A stretch of 64,000 nucleotides of DNA from Segetibacter sp. 3557_3 (lineage in GTDB: Bacteria > Bacteroidota > Bacteroidia > Chitinophagales > Chitinophagaceae). Of this stretch, positions 48,351 to 57,760 are shown in pieces. The stretch lies in assembly GCF_004354985.1 (NCBI RefSeq), contig NZ_SMSK01000002.1:124001-188000 (forward strand). Reading direction: 5' to 3'. Below the pieces are notes generated by a model. That model had not been told where the DNA came from. It saw only the letters and a list, made by a program, of their open reading frames with translations, and ran no database searches. Numbering within the stretch: the first letter of the stretch is position 1; each line of letters starts with the position of its first letter. A program made the translations under genes and the position numbers.

Positions 48351-49208
48351 ATGGGCTTAACAATTGCAATTCAGAAGTCGGGCAGGTTACACGATGATAG
48401 TATTAAACTGCTAAAAGAATGTGGAATAGACATTGCCAATGGTGTGAATAAATTGAAGGCTGAGGCAAGCAATTTTCCCATTGAAGTTTATTTTCTACGC
48501 GACGACGACATTCCACAGTATGTTGAAGACGCTGTGGCCGACATTGGGATCGTAGGAGAAAATGTGGTTTATGAAAAAAACAAGAAAGTTGAGGTTGTAG
48601 AAAAACTGGGATTTGGCAAGTGCCGGTTAAGCATAGCGGTTAGTCGTAACGAGAAATATGATGAACATTCCAATTACCTCGAGGGTAAAAGAATAGCCAC
48701 CACCTATCCGCACATTGTACAAAAGTACCTTGATGAAAAAAACATCAATGCCGAAATTCACGAGATCAGCGGAAGCGTTGAAATTGCTCCGGGCATCGGC
48801 CTGGCGCATGCCATCTGCGACCTCGTGAGCAGTGGTTCTACCTTGTTTATGAATGGGCTCAAGGAAGTTGAAACCATCCTGCAATCGCAGGCGGTACTGA
48901 TCAAACATAAGGGGCTTGGTGCCGAGAAACAACAGATCCTCGACAAGTTGCTGTTTCGTTTCCAGGCCGTTAAAAAAGCAAAAAATAATAAGTACATATT
49001 ATTAAACGCACCGAACGAAAACCTTGCTGAGATCGTTAGCCTGTTACCCGGAATGAAAAGTCCTACGGTGCTTCCTTTAGCCGAAACCGGCTGGAGCAGC
49101 GTTCATAGTGTGCTCAGTGAAAACGAATTCTGGGATAACATTGAACGCTTAAAAGCTGCGGGTGCCCAGGGTATACTGGTGGTGCCGATAGAAAAAATGA
49201 TCATCTAA
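48351..49208 (+). CDS. hisG: ATP phosphoribosyltransferase, long form
   Basis: 285 residues; it catalyses the first step of histidine synthesis (ATP + PRPP). The ATG at 48351 gives MGLTIAIQKSGRLHDDSIKLL, the usual start. An upstream frame from 48282 overlaps the attenuator's downstream edge and is rejected. The catalytic part has EVYFLRDDDIPQYVEDAVADIGIVGENV and EIAPGIGLAHAICDLVSSGSTL. The C-terminal 75 residues (LLNAPNENLAEIVSLLPGMKSPTVLPL onward) are the regulatory ACT-like domain of the long form, which allows feedback by histidine and replaces HisZ. Confidence 0.95.
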   Translation: MGLTIAIQKSGRLHDDSIKLLKECGIDIANGVNKLKAEASNFPIEVYFLRDDDIPQYVEDAVADIGIVGENVVYEKNKKVEVVEKLGFGKCRLSIAVSRNEKYDEHSNYLEGKRIATTYPHIVQKYLDEKNINAEIHEISGSVEIAPGIGLAHAICDLVSSGSTLFMNGLKEVETILQSQAVLIKHKGLGAEKQQILDKLLFRFQAVKKAKNNKYILLNAPNENLAEIVSLLPGMKSPTVLPLAETGWSSVHSVLSENEFWDNIERLKAAGAQGILVVPIEKMII

Positions 49209-49260
49209 TACAATCCTGCAGTATTGCCAAAGGGTTGTTTCATACCTGCTGAAAACTATA

Positions 49261-50553
49261 ATGAATTTACCAACCTATTTGTATCCCGGTCGTAGTGAAT
49301 GGCAGGGGCTTTTACAGCGGCCCGTGTTCGATAACAGTTCACTCGAATTGTTGGTGGGCGGCATACTTGCTGACGTAAAAAAAGATGGTGACAAGGCCAT
49401 CAGGCGCTTTGCCCAAAAATTCGACGGGGTTGAATTAACTGAGCTCGAGGTGTCACCTGCCGAAATCAGCGAAGCCATTGCAACAGTTCCCCTGGATGTT
49501 AAACAGGCCATACGTCAGGCAGGTGAAAACATTAGTAAGTTCCATACAGCGCAGCTGGTACAGGAGCAACCGGTGGAGACGATGCCAGGTGTATTATGCT
49601 GGAGAAAAAGCGTAGCGATCGATAAAGTTGGATTATATATTCCGGGTGGTACTGCGCCGCTGTTTTCAACCATTCTTATGCTGGGCCTGCCGGCAACAAT
49701 TGCAGGGTGTAAAGAGATTGTGCTTTGTTCCCCACCCAATAAGGAAGGCAAGCTCCACCCGGCAATCCTGTTTGCGGCGCATCATGTCGGCATCACCAGA
49801 ATCTTTAAAGTGGGCGGCGCCCAGGCCATTGCTGCGATGGCTTATGGCACTCAAACCATCCCTGCGGTTTATAAGATTTTTGGTCCGGGTAACCAATATG
49901 TAACAAGTGCGAAACAACTGGTTCAAAAAAGTGGTGTGGCCATTGATATGCCCGCGGGTCCCAGTGAAGTTGCGGTACTCGCGGACGACACTGCCAACGC
50001 AGGATTTGTTGCCGCCGACTTACTGAGCCAGGCCGAACATGGCGCCGACAGCCAGGTGTTGCTGGTAACCACTTCGGAGCAGTTGGGACGTAACACAGAA
50101 GCAGCATTAGCACAGCAGCTTCAATCGATTGGCCGTAACGAGCTTGCGGTAAAAGCACTTGCAAACAGTAAGGTGATCGTGGTAAAAACAATGGGTGATG
50201 GAATAGACCTCATTAACGAATATGCACCTGAACACCTGATCATAAGCTGTGCAAATGAAGAAGCGGTTTGTTCGGCAATCGTAAATGCCGGTTCGGTTTT
50301 CCTCGGCAATTATTCACCCGAAAGCGTGGGCGATTATGCAAGCGGTACCAACCATACCCTACCTACCAACGGATACGCCAAGGCATACAGCGGGGTTAGT
50401 GTCGACAGCTTTGTTAAAAAGATCACTTACCAGAAGCTAAGCAGAACCGGACTTGCCGCAATCGGCCATACCGTGCAGGTGATGGCCAATGCTGAGGGTC
50501 TTGATGCACATGCGCGCGCCGTGAGCATCCGCCTGGAGCAGATGGCGGATTAG
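49261..50553 (+). CDS. hisD: Histidinol dehydrogenase
   Basis: A 430-residue Zn enzyme that makes the last two oxidations to histidine. It has VGLYIPGGTAPLFSTILMLGLPATIAGC, the KVGGAQAIAAMAYGT loop, FGPGNQYVTSAKQLV, DMPAGPSEVAVLADD, LLSQAEHGADSQ (Zn ligands Gln/His), and EHLIISC and NHTLPTNGYAKAYSGVS. 52 bases after hisG. Confidence 0.97.
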   Translation: MNLPTYLYPGRSEWQGLLQRPVFDNSSLELLVGGILADVKKDGDKAIRRFAQKFDGVELTELEVSPAEISEAIATVPLDVKQAIRQAGENISKFHTAQLVQEQPVETMPGVLCWRKSVAIDKVGLYIPGGTAPLFSTILMLGLPATIAGCKEIVLCSPPNKEGKLHPAILFAAHHVGITRIFKVGGAQAIAAMAYGTQTIPAVYKIFGPGNQYVTSAKQLVQKSGVAIDMPAGPSEVAVLADDTANAGFVAADLLSQAEHGADSQVLLVTTSEQLGRNTEAALAQQLQSIGRNELAVKALANSKVIVVKTMGDGIDLINEYAPEHLIISCANEEAVCSAIVNAGSVFLGNYSPESVGDYASGTNHTLPTNGYAKAYSGVSVDSFVKKITYQKLSRTGLAAIGHTVQVMANAEGLDAHARAVSIRLEQMAD

Positions 50554-50595
50554 AACAATATTTATATCTACTGATCTACTACAATACGAAAAGAT

Positions 50596-51672
50596 ATGTT
50601 TGAGCTGGAAAAACTCATTCGTGAGAACATTAAAAAGCTGGTGCCATATTCTTCTGCCCGCGATGAGTTTACCGGGCAAGCCAATGTTTACCTCGATGCC
50701 AATGAAAATTCGCTAGGCTCGCCGCTGGTGAAATGGTATAACCGGTACCCCGATCCGCATCAAACCCAGCTAAAAGACGCTATCTCACGTGTGAAAGGTG
50801 CACCTGCCGAACGCATCTTCCTAGGCAATGGAAGCGACGAATGTATCGACCTGTTGTACCGAAGTTTTTGTAATCCAGGAAAGGACAATGTTATCATCTG
50901 TCCGCCCACCTACGGTATGTATGAGGTTAGTGCGAACATCAATGATGTTGAAATTCGGAGGGCCCCGCTGCTCGACAACTTCCAGCTTGATCTTGTGCAC
51001 ATCGAAACCCTGGTGGATGCAAACACGAAACTGCTCTGGATTTGTTCGCCAAATAATCCAACCGGCAATTCTATCGAACGGGAAGATATTGAGATGGTGC
51101 TCAACAATTTCAATGGTATTGTAGTCATCGATGAAGCGTACATCAATTTCTCCCGGCAAAAGTCTTTTGTGCAGGAGTTGGCTGACTACCCGAACCTGGT
51201 GGTTATGCAAACCTTTAGTAAAGCATGGGGGCTCGCCGGGCTGCGGCTTGGAATGGCATTCGCTTCACCAGAAATCATCAATGTGCTCAATAAAGTTAAA
51301 CCGCCCTACAACATCAACCAGGCCACACAGGATCTTGCAATGAAGGCATTGGAAGAAGTAGGACAGGTTAACGATATGATCAAAGAACTGGTGCAAATGC
51401 GCGATGCACTTGCCGAAGTGTTTCAAAAGCTGCCGGGTGTTCAGGCGGTATACCCTTCCGACGCAAACTTTCTGCTGGTAAAAGTTGATGAGCCCAAAGA
51501 AATGTACACCTACCTGCTCGGCAAGGGAATAGTTGTGCGCGATCGAAGCAATGTGATCCTGTGCGAAGGTTGCTTGCGGATTACCATTGGCACCGAACAG
51601 GAAAATACCGTTCTTGTCGATGCCTTTATTGATGCAATTACAGAAAAACAGGTTTCCTTAAACCAGAACTAA
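50596..51672 (+). CDS. hisC: Histidinol-phosphate aminotransferase
   Basis: A 358-residue PLP class II aminotransferase. It has [52 protein letters not shown] and [18 protein letters not shown] with PLP-binding Lys209. It converts imidazole acetol phosphate to histidinol phosphate. Five bases separate it from hisB. Confidence 0.95.
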   Translation: MFELEKLIRENIKKLVPYSSARDEFTGQANVYLDANENSLGSPLVKWYNRYPDPHQTQLKDAISRVKGAPAERIFLGNGSDECIDLLYRSFCNPGKDNVIICPPTYGMYEVSANINDVEIRRAPLLDNFQLDLVHIETLVDANTKLLWICSPNNPTGNSIEREDIEMVLNNFNGIVVIDEAYINFSRQKSFVQELADYPNLVVMQTFSKAWGLAGLRLGMAFASPEIINVLNKVKPPYNINQATQDLAMKALEEVGQVNDMIKELVQMRDALAEVFQKLPGVQAVYPSDANFLLVKVDEPKEMYTYLLGKGIVVRDRSNVILCEGCLRITIGTEQENTVLVDAFIDAITEKQVSLNQN

Positions 51673-51677
51673 TTCTA

Positions 51678-52820
51678 ATGGCCAAAAGAATACTTTTCAT
51701 TGACCGCGATGGTACACTTATCAACGAGGCGCCGCCAACCTACCAGATCGATGGTTTTGACAAGCTTACCTTCTACCCCGGGATGTTTCGCTACATGGGC
51801 AATATTGCATCTGAGCTCGATTACCTCCTTGTAATGGTCAGCAACCAGGACGGACTTGGCACCCCATCCTTCCCCGATGAAACCTTTTGGCCGGTGCATG
51901 ACTTCATCATGAAAAGTCTCGAAAACGAAGGGATTCATTTTCACGAGTTCCTGTTCGACCGCAGCTACCCCGAAGAAAATAAGCCAACGCGCAAGCCAGC
52001 CACGGGCATGATGACTGCTTACATGGATAACCCCGATTTTGATATCGCCAATTCGTATGTGATTGGCGACAGGATAACAGATGTACAACTGGCTAAAAAC
52101 CTCGGCTGTAAGGCGATCTGGATCAACAACGACCCAAACCTTGGAGGTGGTGAAGTAAAGGATAGACAAGAGGAACTGCGCGAAGTAATAGCACTTGAAA
52201 CCCGCGACTGGAAAGATATTTATGCTTTTCTAAAACTCGGTCTCCGTAAAGTTGAACACCAGCGGAACACCAACGAAACAAAGATTACGGTCAATGTAAA
52301 TATGGATGGCAGCGGCAATGCTGCAATTGATACCGGGCTTGGATTTTTCGATCACATGCTCGACCAGATTGCCCGTCACGGTAAGATTGACCTGGCCATA
52401 AAGGCCAATGGCGATCTGCACATCGATGAGCACCATACCATTGAAGACGTTGGTATTGCCCTTGGTGAAGCTTTTGCGCTTGCGCTTGCCGACAAACGCG
52501 GTATGGAACGGTATGGATTTGCATTGCCGATGGATGAAGCAGAAGCGAAAGTGCTCATCGATTTTGGTGGCCGCAACTGGCTGATATGGGATGCTGAGTT
52601 TAAGCGCGAGAAGATAGGGGAGATGCCGACAGAAATGTTTTTTCACTTCTTCAAGTCGTTCAGCGACGCGGCAAAATGCAACCTCAACATCTTTTGCCGG
52701 GGCGAAAATGAACACCACAAAATCGAGGCAATATTTAAAGCTTTTGCAAAAGCTATCCGGATGGCGGTAAAGCGCGACCCATTTTCCAATCACCTGCCTT
52801 CAACAAAAGGGGTGCTTTAA
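51678..52820 (+). CDS. hisB: Bifunctional histidinol phosphatase/imidazoleglycerol-phosphate dehydratase
   Basis: A 380-residue fusion. The N-terminal HAD phosphatase (1-165) begins [11 protein letters not shown], with Asp9 and Asp11. The C-terminal IGP dehydratase (about 190-380) shows [45 protein letters not shown] and [16 protein letters not shown], which carry its metal-binding His/Glu sets. The phosphatase's loop around residues 96-108 ([14 protein letters not shown]) lacks the Cys/His ligands of the structural zinc in E. coli HisB. Last gene of the hisGDCB unit. Confidence 0.95.
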   Translation: MAKRILFIDRDGTLINEAPPTYQIDGFDKLTFYPGMFRYMGNIASELDYLLVMVSNQDGLGTPSFPDETFWPVHDFIMKSLENEGIHFHEFLFDRSYPEENKPTRKPATGMMTAYMDNPDFDIANSYVIGDRITDVQLAKNLGCKAIWINNDPNLGGGEVKDRQEELREVIALETRDWKDIYAFLKLGLRKVEHQRNTNETKITVNVNMDGSGNAAIDTGLGFFDHMLDQIARHGKIDLAIKANGDLHIDEHHTIEDVGIALGEAFALALADKRGMERYGFALPMDEAEAKVLIDFGGRNWLIWDAEFKREKIGEMPTEMFFHFFKSFSDAAKCNLNIFCRGENEHHKIEAIFKAFAKAIRMAVKRDPFSNHLPSTKGVL

Positions 52821-52942
52821 CAGCGGGTTTGCGCCTGCAAGCATTTTATGGACCCGGCGGTATTGCTTCTATGGGGCAGCAGGGCGGGGCAAACTGCTAC
52901 GCATCTGTGCTTGTAATTGACTTACAGTTCACACATAAAACA

Positions 52943-54205
52943 TCAGGGAGTGGCGCCTGGCACCTTGTATAAAACGCCATCCTTCATCACGAGCTGTATA
53001 TTTCGAACTGCTTTAATGTCCCTTACCGGATTCCCACTAACCACGAGCAGGTCCGCGGCCAGGCCTTTCCGGATCCGCCCTATCTGCCCGGCATAGCCGA
53101 ATACGTCGGCGTTTACGGAAGTTGCGGAACGTAATACTGCAATGGGCTCCATACCATATTCAACCATCATTTCCATTTCGCGTGCATTATCACCGTGGGT
53201 AAAAACACCTACGTCGCCGCCCATGCAAATGGTTACACCGGCTGCAAGTGCCAGTTTGAAGCTCTTCCGTTTGTTTGCAATTTTTTCCGGCTCGGGATCA
53301 ATGCCCTTTCGCCAACCCCGGTATTGGGATGTTGCATCGCCTGCCGCGAGGGTAGGGCATAGTGCCACCTTGCGTTCTTTCATTAGCCTGAATATACCTG
53401 CGTTGCCGTCGTCACCATGTTCAATGGTAGATACACCAGCCATGATGGCTCTTCGCATCCCTTCGGGTGTTGTTGCGTGAACCACAATTTGCCGGTTTCC
53501 ACTGGCAGCAATGGCCACTGCTGAAGCGAGCGCTTCAACACTAAAAGTAGGCAGGCTCTCCCCATTTTTACCCCAACGGTAATCACCATATATCTTTACC
53601 AGGTCAGCACCTTTGCCTATTTGGGTTCTTACTTCATTTGCAAGGTCCTCCATTCCGGATACTTCAGCTGCACCCTGTGGGACCTCAATGTCGGCTGACT
53701 CCGATCGCGGTCCATAGGTTCCCGTTGCAACAATGGCTTTTGTTGCGACAATCATCCGGGGGCCGGGGATAACGCCTTTTTCGATTGCCCGCTTTAGGCC
53801 AACGTCGTCGAAGGCCGCTCCTTCAGTGCCAAGGTCGCGTACTGTAGTAAAGCCTGCCATTAAGGTAGCCTTTGCATGCACAACCGCACGTGCGGTTCTT
53901 TCAGCGCGGCTTTCCCTTAGTACCTGGTCGTTCCAGCTCGTTTCGTTGTACGGGTGTAAGAAAAGGTGTGAATGTCCTTCTATGAGCCCGGGCATTATGG
54001 TGCCGGACAGGTTGATAATCTTTGTGCCGGCCGGTACCCCTTTCACTTCGCCAACAGCCTCTATGAGCCTGTTTTTTATAAGTACCGACCAACCTTTATG
54101 TATCGTTTCACCATCGAAAAGCTGGTCGGCCTTTACCAACACATAACTGTCCTGGGCCAAACACAACGCGGGAAGCGAAAACAAAAGAAAGATGATAATG
54201 CGCAT
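52943..54205 (-). CDS. Exported amidohydrolase-family metal-dependent hydrolase
   Basis: 420 residues with a signal peptide (MRIIIFLLFSLPALCLA, then Q). Metal-binding and active-site motifs in order: PGLIEGHSHLFLHP (His-x-His), VKIYGDYRW (possible carboxylated Lys), VVHATTPEGMRRAI and STIEHGDDGN (His), and MGGDVGVFTHGDNARE (Asp). The ending RIRKGLAADLLVVSGNPVRDI is typical of imidazolonepropionase-related or prolidase-like amidohydrolases. The substrate is unknown; the ring opened could be a cyclic dipeptide or imidazolone. It sits in opposite orientation between the two his/trp units. Confidence 0.8.
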   Translation of the reverse strand: MRIIIFLLFSLPALCLAQDSYVLVKADQLFDGETIHKGWSVLIKNRLIEAVGEVKGVPAGTKIINLSGTIMPGLIEGHSHLFLHPYNETSWNDQVLRESRAERTARAVVHAKATLMAGFTTVRDLGTEGAAFDDVGLKRAIEKGVIPGPRMIVATKAIVATGTYGPRSESADIEVPQGAAEVSGMEDLANEVRTQIGKGADLVKIYGDYRWGKNGESLPTFSVEALASAVAIAASGNRQIVVHATTPEGMRRAIMAGVSTIEHGDDGNAGIFRLMKERKVALCPTLAAGDATSQYRGWRKGIDPEPEKIANKRKSFKLALAAGVTICMGGDVGVFTHGDNAREMEMMVEYGMEPIAVLRSATSVNADVFGYAGQIGRIRKGLAADLLVVSGNPVRDIKAVRNIQLVMKDGVLYKVPGATP

Positions 54206-54435
54206 AACGTCTTTTTGTAGTTGCAGGATGTCGGGCAGGCAACGGGGTAAAGATAAAAGCTTATGGCCTGTCCCGCTAGTTTAAACGTAGCTGATAAAAG
54301 TGGCCGGCTCATACAATCAGCAACAAAAAATATCACTTGTATTACCATTTTCGGGGGCCGCAAAGCTTTCGGTTTAACGGCGGCAGATGGTCGTAAAATG
54401 TTGAAGAATAAGATTTTTAAAAAAGCATAAATTTA
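54206..54435 (+). other. Divergent gap between the amidohydrolase and the trp leader
   Basis: Upstream part of a 429-base gap; it should hold the minus-strand promoter of the amidohydrolase. Nothing specific was recognised here. Confidence 0.4.
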
Positions 54436-54466
54436 TTTGCATGTAATCTATTTTCCTGCATCTTTG
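54436..54466 (+). promoter_or_regulatory. trp operon promoter (-33/-7 type)
   Basis: TTTG at 54436-54439, 19 bases, then CATCTTTG at 54459-54466, one base off the TAnnTTTG consensus. The leader ORF begins four bases later, the same geometry as at the his leader. Confidence 0.68.
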
Positions 54467-54470
54467 TAAC

Positions 54471-54524
54471 GTGAAAACAATAAAAAATAACAATTGGTGG
54501 CATAGCATCTCCTTCCCGGGGTAG
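54471..54524 (+). CDS. trpL: trp operon leader peptide
   Basis: A 17-codon ORF with a GTG start, MKTIKNNNWWHSISFPG, with tandem Trp codons at 54495-54500. Two adjacent Trp codons in such a short ORF ahead of trpE are the hallmark of trp attenuation. It shares TGAAAACAA at its 5' end with the his leader. The TAG stop (54522-54524) overlaps the edge of the antiterminator strand (54516-54522). No room for a Shine-Dalgarno sequence if transcription starts next to the GTG. Confidence 0.8.
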   Translation: MKTIKNNNWWHSISFPG

Positions 54525-54586
54525 CTATGTTTTTGCTTTTGTTGCAACATAATTAAGCCCTGGCATCAATAAAGCCGGGGCTTTTT
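54516..54586 (+). terminator. trp attenuator: antiterminator and terminator
   Basis: Terminator: AAGCCCTGGC (54555-54564) pairs with GCCGGGGCTT (54574-54583), one G-T pair, 9-base loop, T-run to 54586. Antiterminator: CCGGGGT at 54516-54522 can pair with GCCCTGG (54557-54563), seven pairs. CCGGGG also occurs in the terminator's 3' arm (54575-54580). The distance from the last Trp codon to the antiterminator arm is 15 bases, close to the 13 in his. Confidence 0.72.
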
Positions 54587-54634
54587 CGTTATACACCGGT
54601 TGTCGCCTTTTCACCGTACCCTTATTCCGATTAT

Positions 54635-56062
54635 ATGAAACCCATTGTTTTTGAGACGGTTTGTAAAAAAATGCTGGCAGATGTATTTACGCCAGTTGGT
54701 ATTTTCCTGAGACTTCGCGATCGCTTCCAGGGAAGTATTCTTATGGAGAGCTCTGATTTTCATGCAGGGGAAAACAGTTTTTCTTTCATCGGTATCAAGC
54801 CGATTGGTGGTATAGAAATCAGTAACGACCAGGCCTTCGAATTTAAGTATCCCGGCGAGCAGGTGGTTCGAAAAAGACTGAACAACAAGGGGGAAGTGGT
54901 TAAAGAACTTAATGCTTTCCTGCAAAGGTTTACACCAGCAAATAAAGCACCCATCCAGGCAGCACAGGGTTTGTTTGGCTACACTACTTACGACGCCATC
55001 CGCTTTTTTGAAGACGTTAAAATGGATGCAAAAAGGGGCGAAGCCGGCCAGGTGATACCGCTCATGCGATACCGCCTGTACCAATATGTAATTGCAATCG
55101 ACCATTATAAAGACGAACTGTATGTTTGCGAAAACCGCATCAATGGCCTTGAAAGCGAGCTCGACCTTATTTTATCACTAATTAAAAGTAAGGATGTACC
55201 GGTTTTCCCGTTCCGTTGCAAAGGACAGGAAAGCTCAAATATGTCCGATGAAACCTATCGCCAGATGGTTGAAACCGGTAAAAAGCATTGTCATCGTGGC
55301 GACGTTTTCCAGGTTGTGCTTAGCCGTCGTTTTCAACAATCGTTTACTGGTGATGAATTCAATGTTTACCGTGCACTGCGTACGGTAAACCCAAGTCCAT
55401 ACCTCTTCTATTTCGACTATAACGACTACAGGCTGATGGGATCTTCGCCCGAAAGTCAACTGATCATACACAACAACAAAGCTATTGTACATCCCATTGC
55501 AGGTACATTCAAGCGTACCGGCGACGATGCACAGGATGAAGTTCTTGCCGACAAGTTATTAAAGGATCCAAAGGAGAATGCCGAACACGTGATGCTGGTT
55601 GATCTTGCCCGTAACGACCTTAGCCGTCATGCTGATGAGGTTGAAGTAACAAGCTATCGTAAGGTGCATTTTTATTCTCACGTCATTCACCTGGTGAGCG
55701 AAGTTTCGGGTCGTCCTAAACAAGACACCAATCCCTTCGAATTGCTTGCCTCAACCTTTCCTGCAGGTACCTTAAGCGGTGCGCCTAAAGTAAGGGCGAT
55801 GGAAATCATCCATGAAAACGAACCCACCTCACGAAGTTTCTACGGCGGCGCAATAGGAATGATTGGCTTCGACGGGCAGTTGAACCATGCAATTATGATC
55901 CGGAGTTTTTTGAGCAAAGACAATACGCTGTACTACCAGGCGGGGGCAGGTATAACAGTAGCATCAAATGCCGAAAGTGAATTGCAGGAAGTTCATAACA
56001 AACTAAACGCATTGAAAACAGCGGTAAAACTCGCAAACGATCTTGATGAAGAGCAGGCTTAG
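54635..56062 (+). CDS. trpE: Anthranilate synthase component I
   Basis: 475 residues; converts chorismate to anthranilate with the TrpG amidotransferase. The N-terminal feedback site is ILMESSDF (LLES-like), consistent with inhibition by tryptophan. The catalytic part shows GDVFQVVLSRRF, NPSPYLFYF, GSSPESQLI, HPIAGTFKR, MLVDLARNDL, FPAGTLSGAPKVRAMEII and GGAIGMIGFDGQL, and ends in AGAGITVASNAESELQEV. It starts 48 bases after the attenuator T-run. Confidence 0.97.
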   Translation: MKPIVFETVCKKMLADVFTPVGIFLRLRDRFQGSILMESSDFHAGENSFSFIGIKPIGGIEISNDQAFEFKYPGEQVVRKRLNNKGEVVKELNAFLQRFTPANKAPIQAAQGLFGYTTYDAIRFFEDVKMDAKRGEAGQVIPLMRYRLYQYVIAIDHYKDELYVCENRINGLESELDLILSLIKSKDVPVFPFRCKGQESSNMSDETYRQMVETGKKHCHRGDVFQVVLSRRFQQSFTGDEFNVYRALRTVNPSPYLFYFDYNDYRLMGSSPESQLIIHNNKAIVHPIAGTFKRTGDDAQDEVLADKLLKDPKENAEHVMLVDLARNDLSRHADEVEVTSYRKVHFYSHVIHLVSEVSGRPKQDTNPFELLASTFPAGTLSGAPKVRAMEIIHENEPTSRSFYGGAIGMIGFDGQLNHAIMIRSFLSKDNTLYYQAGAGITVASNAESELQEVHNKLNALKTAVKLANDLDEEQA

Positions 56063-56137
56063 CAAGGGAACGTTCCCGTCGCTTGCACAGACCCCTAATT
56101 AGTTATTCAACTCCAAATATCTCTTAAGGTTCCGGTT

Positions 56138-56707
56138 ATGAAAATCCTTGTTTTTGATAATTACGACAGCTTTACTTACAACCTGGTTCACCTGGTTGAA
56201 AAGATTACCCACATTAAGGTAGATGTGTTCCGGAATGACCAGATCGCACTTGAAGACATCGAAGCCTATGATAAGATCATTCTTTCACCGGGCCCGGGTA
56301 TACCGGTAGAGGCGGGTTTATTGCTCGATGTGATTCGCGAGTACAAATCGCGCAAGTCTATTCTTGGTGTTTGCCTTGGTCACCAGGCAATCGGGGAGGC
56401 CTTTGGCGGAACACTTGAAAACCTCGATTCGGTTTACCACGGTGTTGCAACTCCTTGCCGGCTGGTCAACCAGGATGCACCCCTTTTTAAAGGTTTGCCG
56501 GGGGAAATTGAAGTGGGGCGTTACCATAGCTGGGTAGTTACAGATGAAAACTTTCCCAACGAGCTTGAGATTACGGCGCGCGACGAAAACGACTATATCA
56601 TGGCTTTACAACATAAAACGTTCGATATCCAGGGTGTGCAGTTTCATCCGGAAAGTGTGCTTACCCCATTGGGTGAAAACATCCTTCGTAATTGGGTAAC
56701 AGCCTGA
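56138..56707 (+). CDS. trpG: Anthranilate synthase component II (glutamine amidotransferase)
   Basis: A 189-residue class I amidotransferase. The oxyanion loop is SPGPGIPVEAG, the nucleophile Cys79 is in ILGVCLGHQ, and the His170/Glu172 pair is in VQFHPESVL. The 75-base gap from trpE contains the palindrome GGGAACGTTCCC at 56066-56077. It supplies ammonia to TrpE; a role with PabB is also possible. Confidence 0.95.
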   Translation: MKILVFDNYDSFTYNLVHLVEKITHIKVDVFRNDQIALEDIEAYDKIILSPGPGIPVEAGLLLDVIREYKSRKSILGVCLGHQAIGEAFGGTLENLDSVYHGVATPCRLVNQDAPLFKGLPGEIEVGRYHSWVVTDENFPNELEITARDENDYIMALQHKTFDIQGVQFHPESVLTPLGENILRNWVTA

Positions 56708-56745
56708 TTGTTTCGCTAACCCTTTCGCCTATATCCATCCCCCTC

Positions 56746-57738
56746 ATGAAAAAGATACTACAACACCTTTTTGAACACAAGACGCTTTCACGCCAACAGG
56801 CATCGGAAGTGCTGATCAACATCTCGCAGGGAAATTATAATGAGCATGAGATTGCTTCGTTTACTACGGTATACCTTATGCGTAGTATCACAATCCACGA
56901 ATTGCAGGGTTTCTGGGATGCGCTGATGAAATTATGTGTAAAAACAGATCTTTCACCGTTTAAGGTCATGGATATCGTGGGCACCGGAGGCGACGGAAAG
57001 AACACTTTTAATATCTCTACGCTGTCTTGTTTTATCGTAGCCGGGGCTGGACAAAAAGTAGCCAAACACGGCAATTATGGTGTAACTTCTACCAGCGGAG
57101 CTTCGAACGTCATGGAGCAGCTGGGTTATAAATTCAAGAACGAAACCGGAGCACTAAGACACGAAGTAGAAGAAGCAGGTATCTGTTTTTTGCATGCACC
57201 ACTTTTCCACCCGGCCCTGAAAGCGGTAGCACCCATACGTAAAAACCTGGCCGTGCGCACCTTTTTCAACATGCTCGGTCCTATGGTAAACCCTGCTGAA
57301 CCTGAATACCAGCTGGTTGGCGTTTATAACCTGGAAATGGCACGCATTTACAACTACCTGCTCCAGCAAACCGGCAAACCCTTTACCATTATTCACAGCC
57401 TGGATGGTTATGACGAAATTTCCCTGACGGACGACACAAAGGTGATTACCCAACTCGGAGAAAGGGTTTATACACCGGAAGAGATCGGTAAGCGAATGGT
57501 AAGCCCGCAGGATATCTATGGTGGCAATACGGTAGAAGAGGCGTCGAAACTTTTCAAAAAGATCCTGAAAGGCGAAGGAAGCTGGGCGCAGAACGCTGTT
57601 GTCATTGCAAATGCAGCAATGGCGCTTCAATGCTCAGGTAATTACGATAGCCACGAGCAGGCCTACAAAGCTGCCGTCGACAGCCTCGAAACCGGAAAGG
57701 CTTACAATTGTCTTGAAAAACTAGTTAGTTTGCAATAG
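56746..57738 (+). CDS. trpD: Anthranilate phosphoribosyltransferase
   Basis: 330 residues from the ATG at 56746 (MKKILQHLFEHKTLSRQQA); an in-frame start at 56692 would overlap trpG and lacks family similarity. PRPP-binding VGTGGDGKNTFNIST and KHGNYGVTSTSGASNVMEQLG are present, then ARTFFNMLGP as RTFFNMLGPMVNPA. In the usual KHGNR the Arg is Tyr here. Confidence 0.95.
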   Translation: MKKILQHLFEHKTLSRQQASEVLINISQGNYNEHEIASFTTVYLMRSITIHELQGFWDALMKLCVKTDLSPFKVMDIVGTGGDGKNTFNISTLSCFIVAGAGQKVAKHGNYGVTSTSGASNVMEQLGYKFKNETGALRHEVEEAGICFLHAPLFHPALKAVAPIRKNLAVRTFFNMLGPMVNPAEPEYQLVGVYNLEMARIYNYLLQQTGKPFTIIHSLDGYDEISLTDDTKVITQLGERVYTPEEIGKRMVSPQDIYGGNTVEEASKLFKKILKGEGSWAQNAVVIANAAMALQCSGNYDSHEQAYKAAVDSLETGKAYNCLEKLVSLQ

Positions 57739-57760
57739 TTGATCTTACCAAAATATCTAC

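Noticed and set aside
56063-56137. Palindrome GGGAACGTTCCC between trpE and trpG as a terminator
   Set aside because: No T-run follows and the trp operon must continue; at most a minor hairpin or binding site.
56692-56745. N-terminal extension of trpD overlapping trpG
   Set aside because: The conserved start is MKKILQHLF at 56746; the extension overlaps the trpG coding end and is not family-like.
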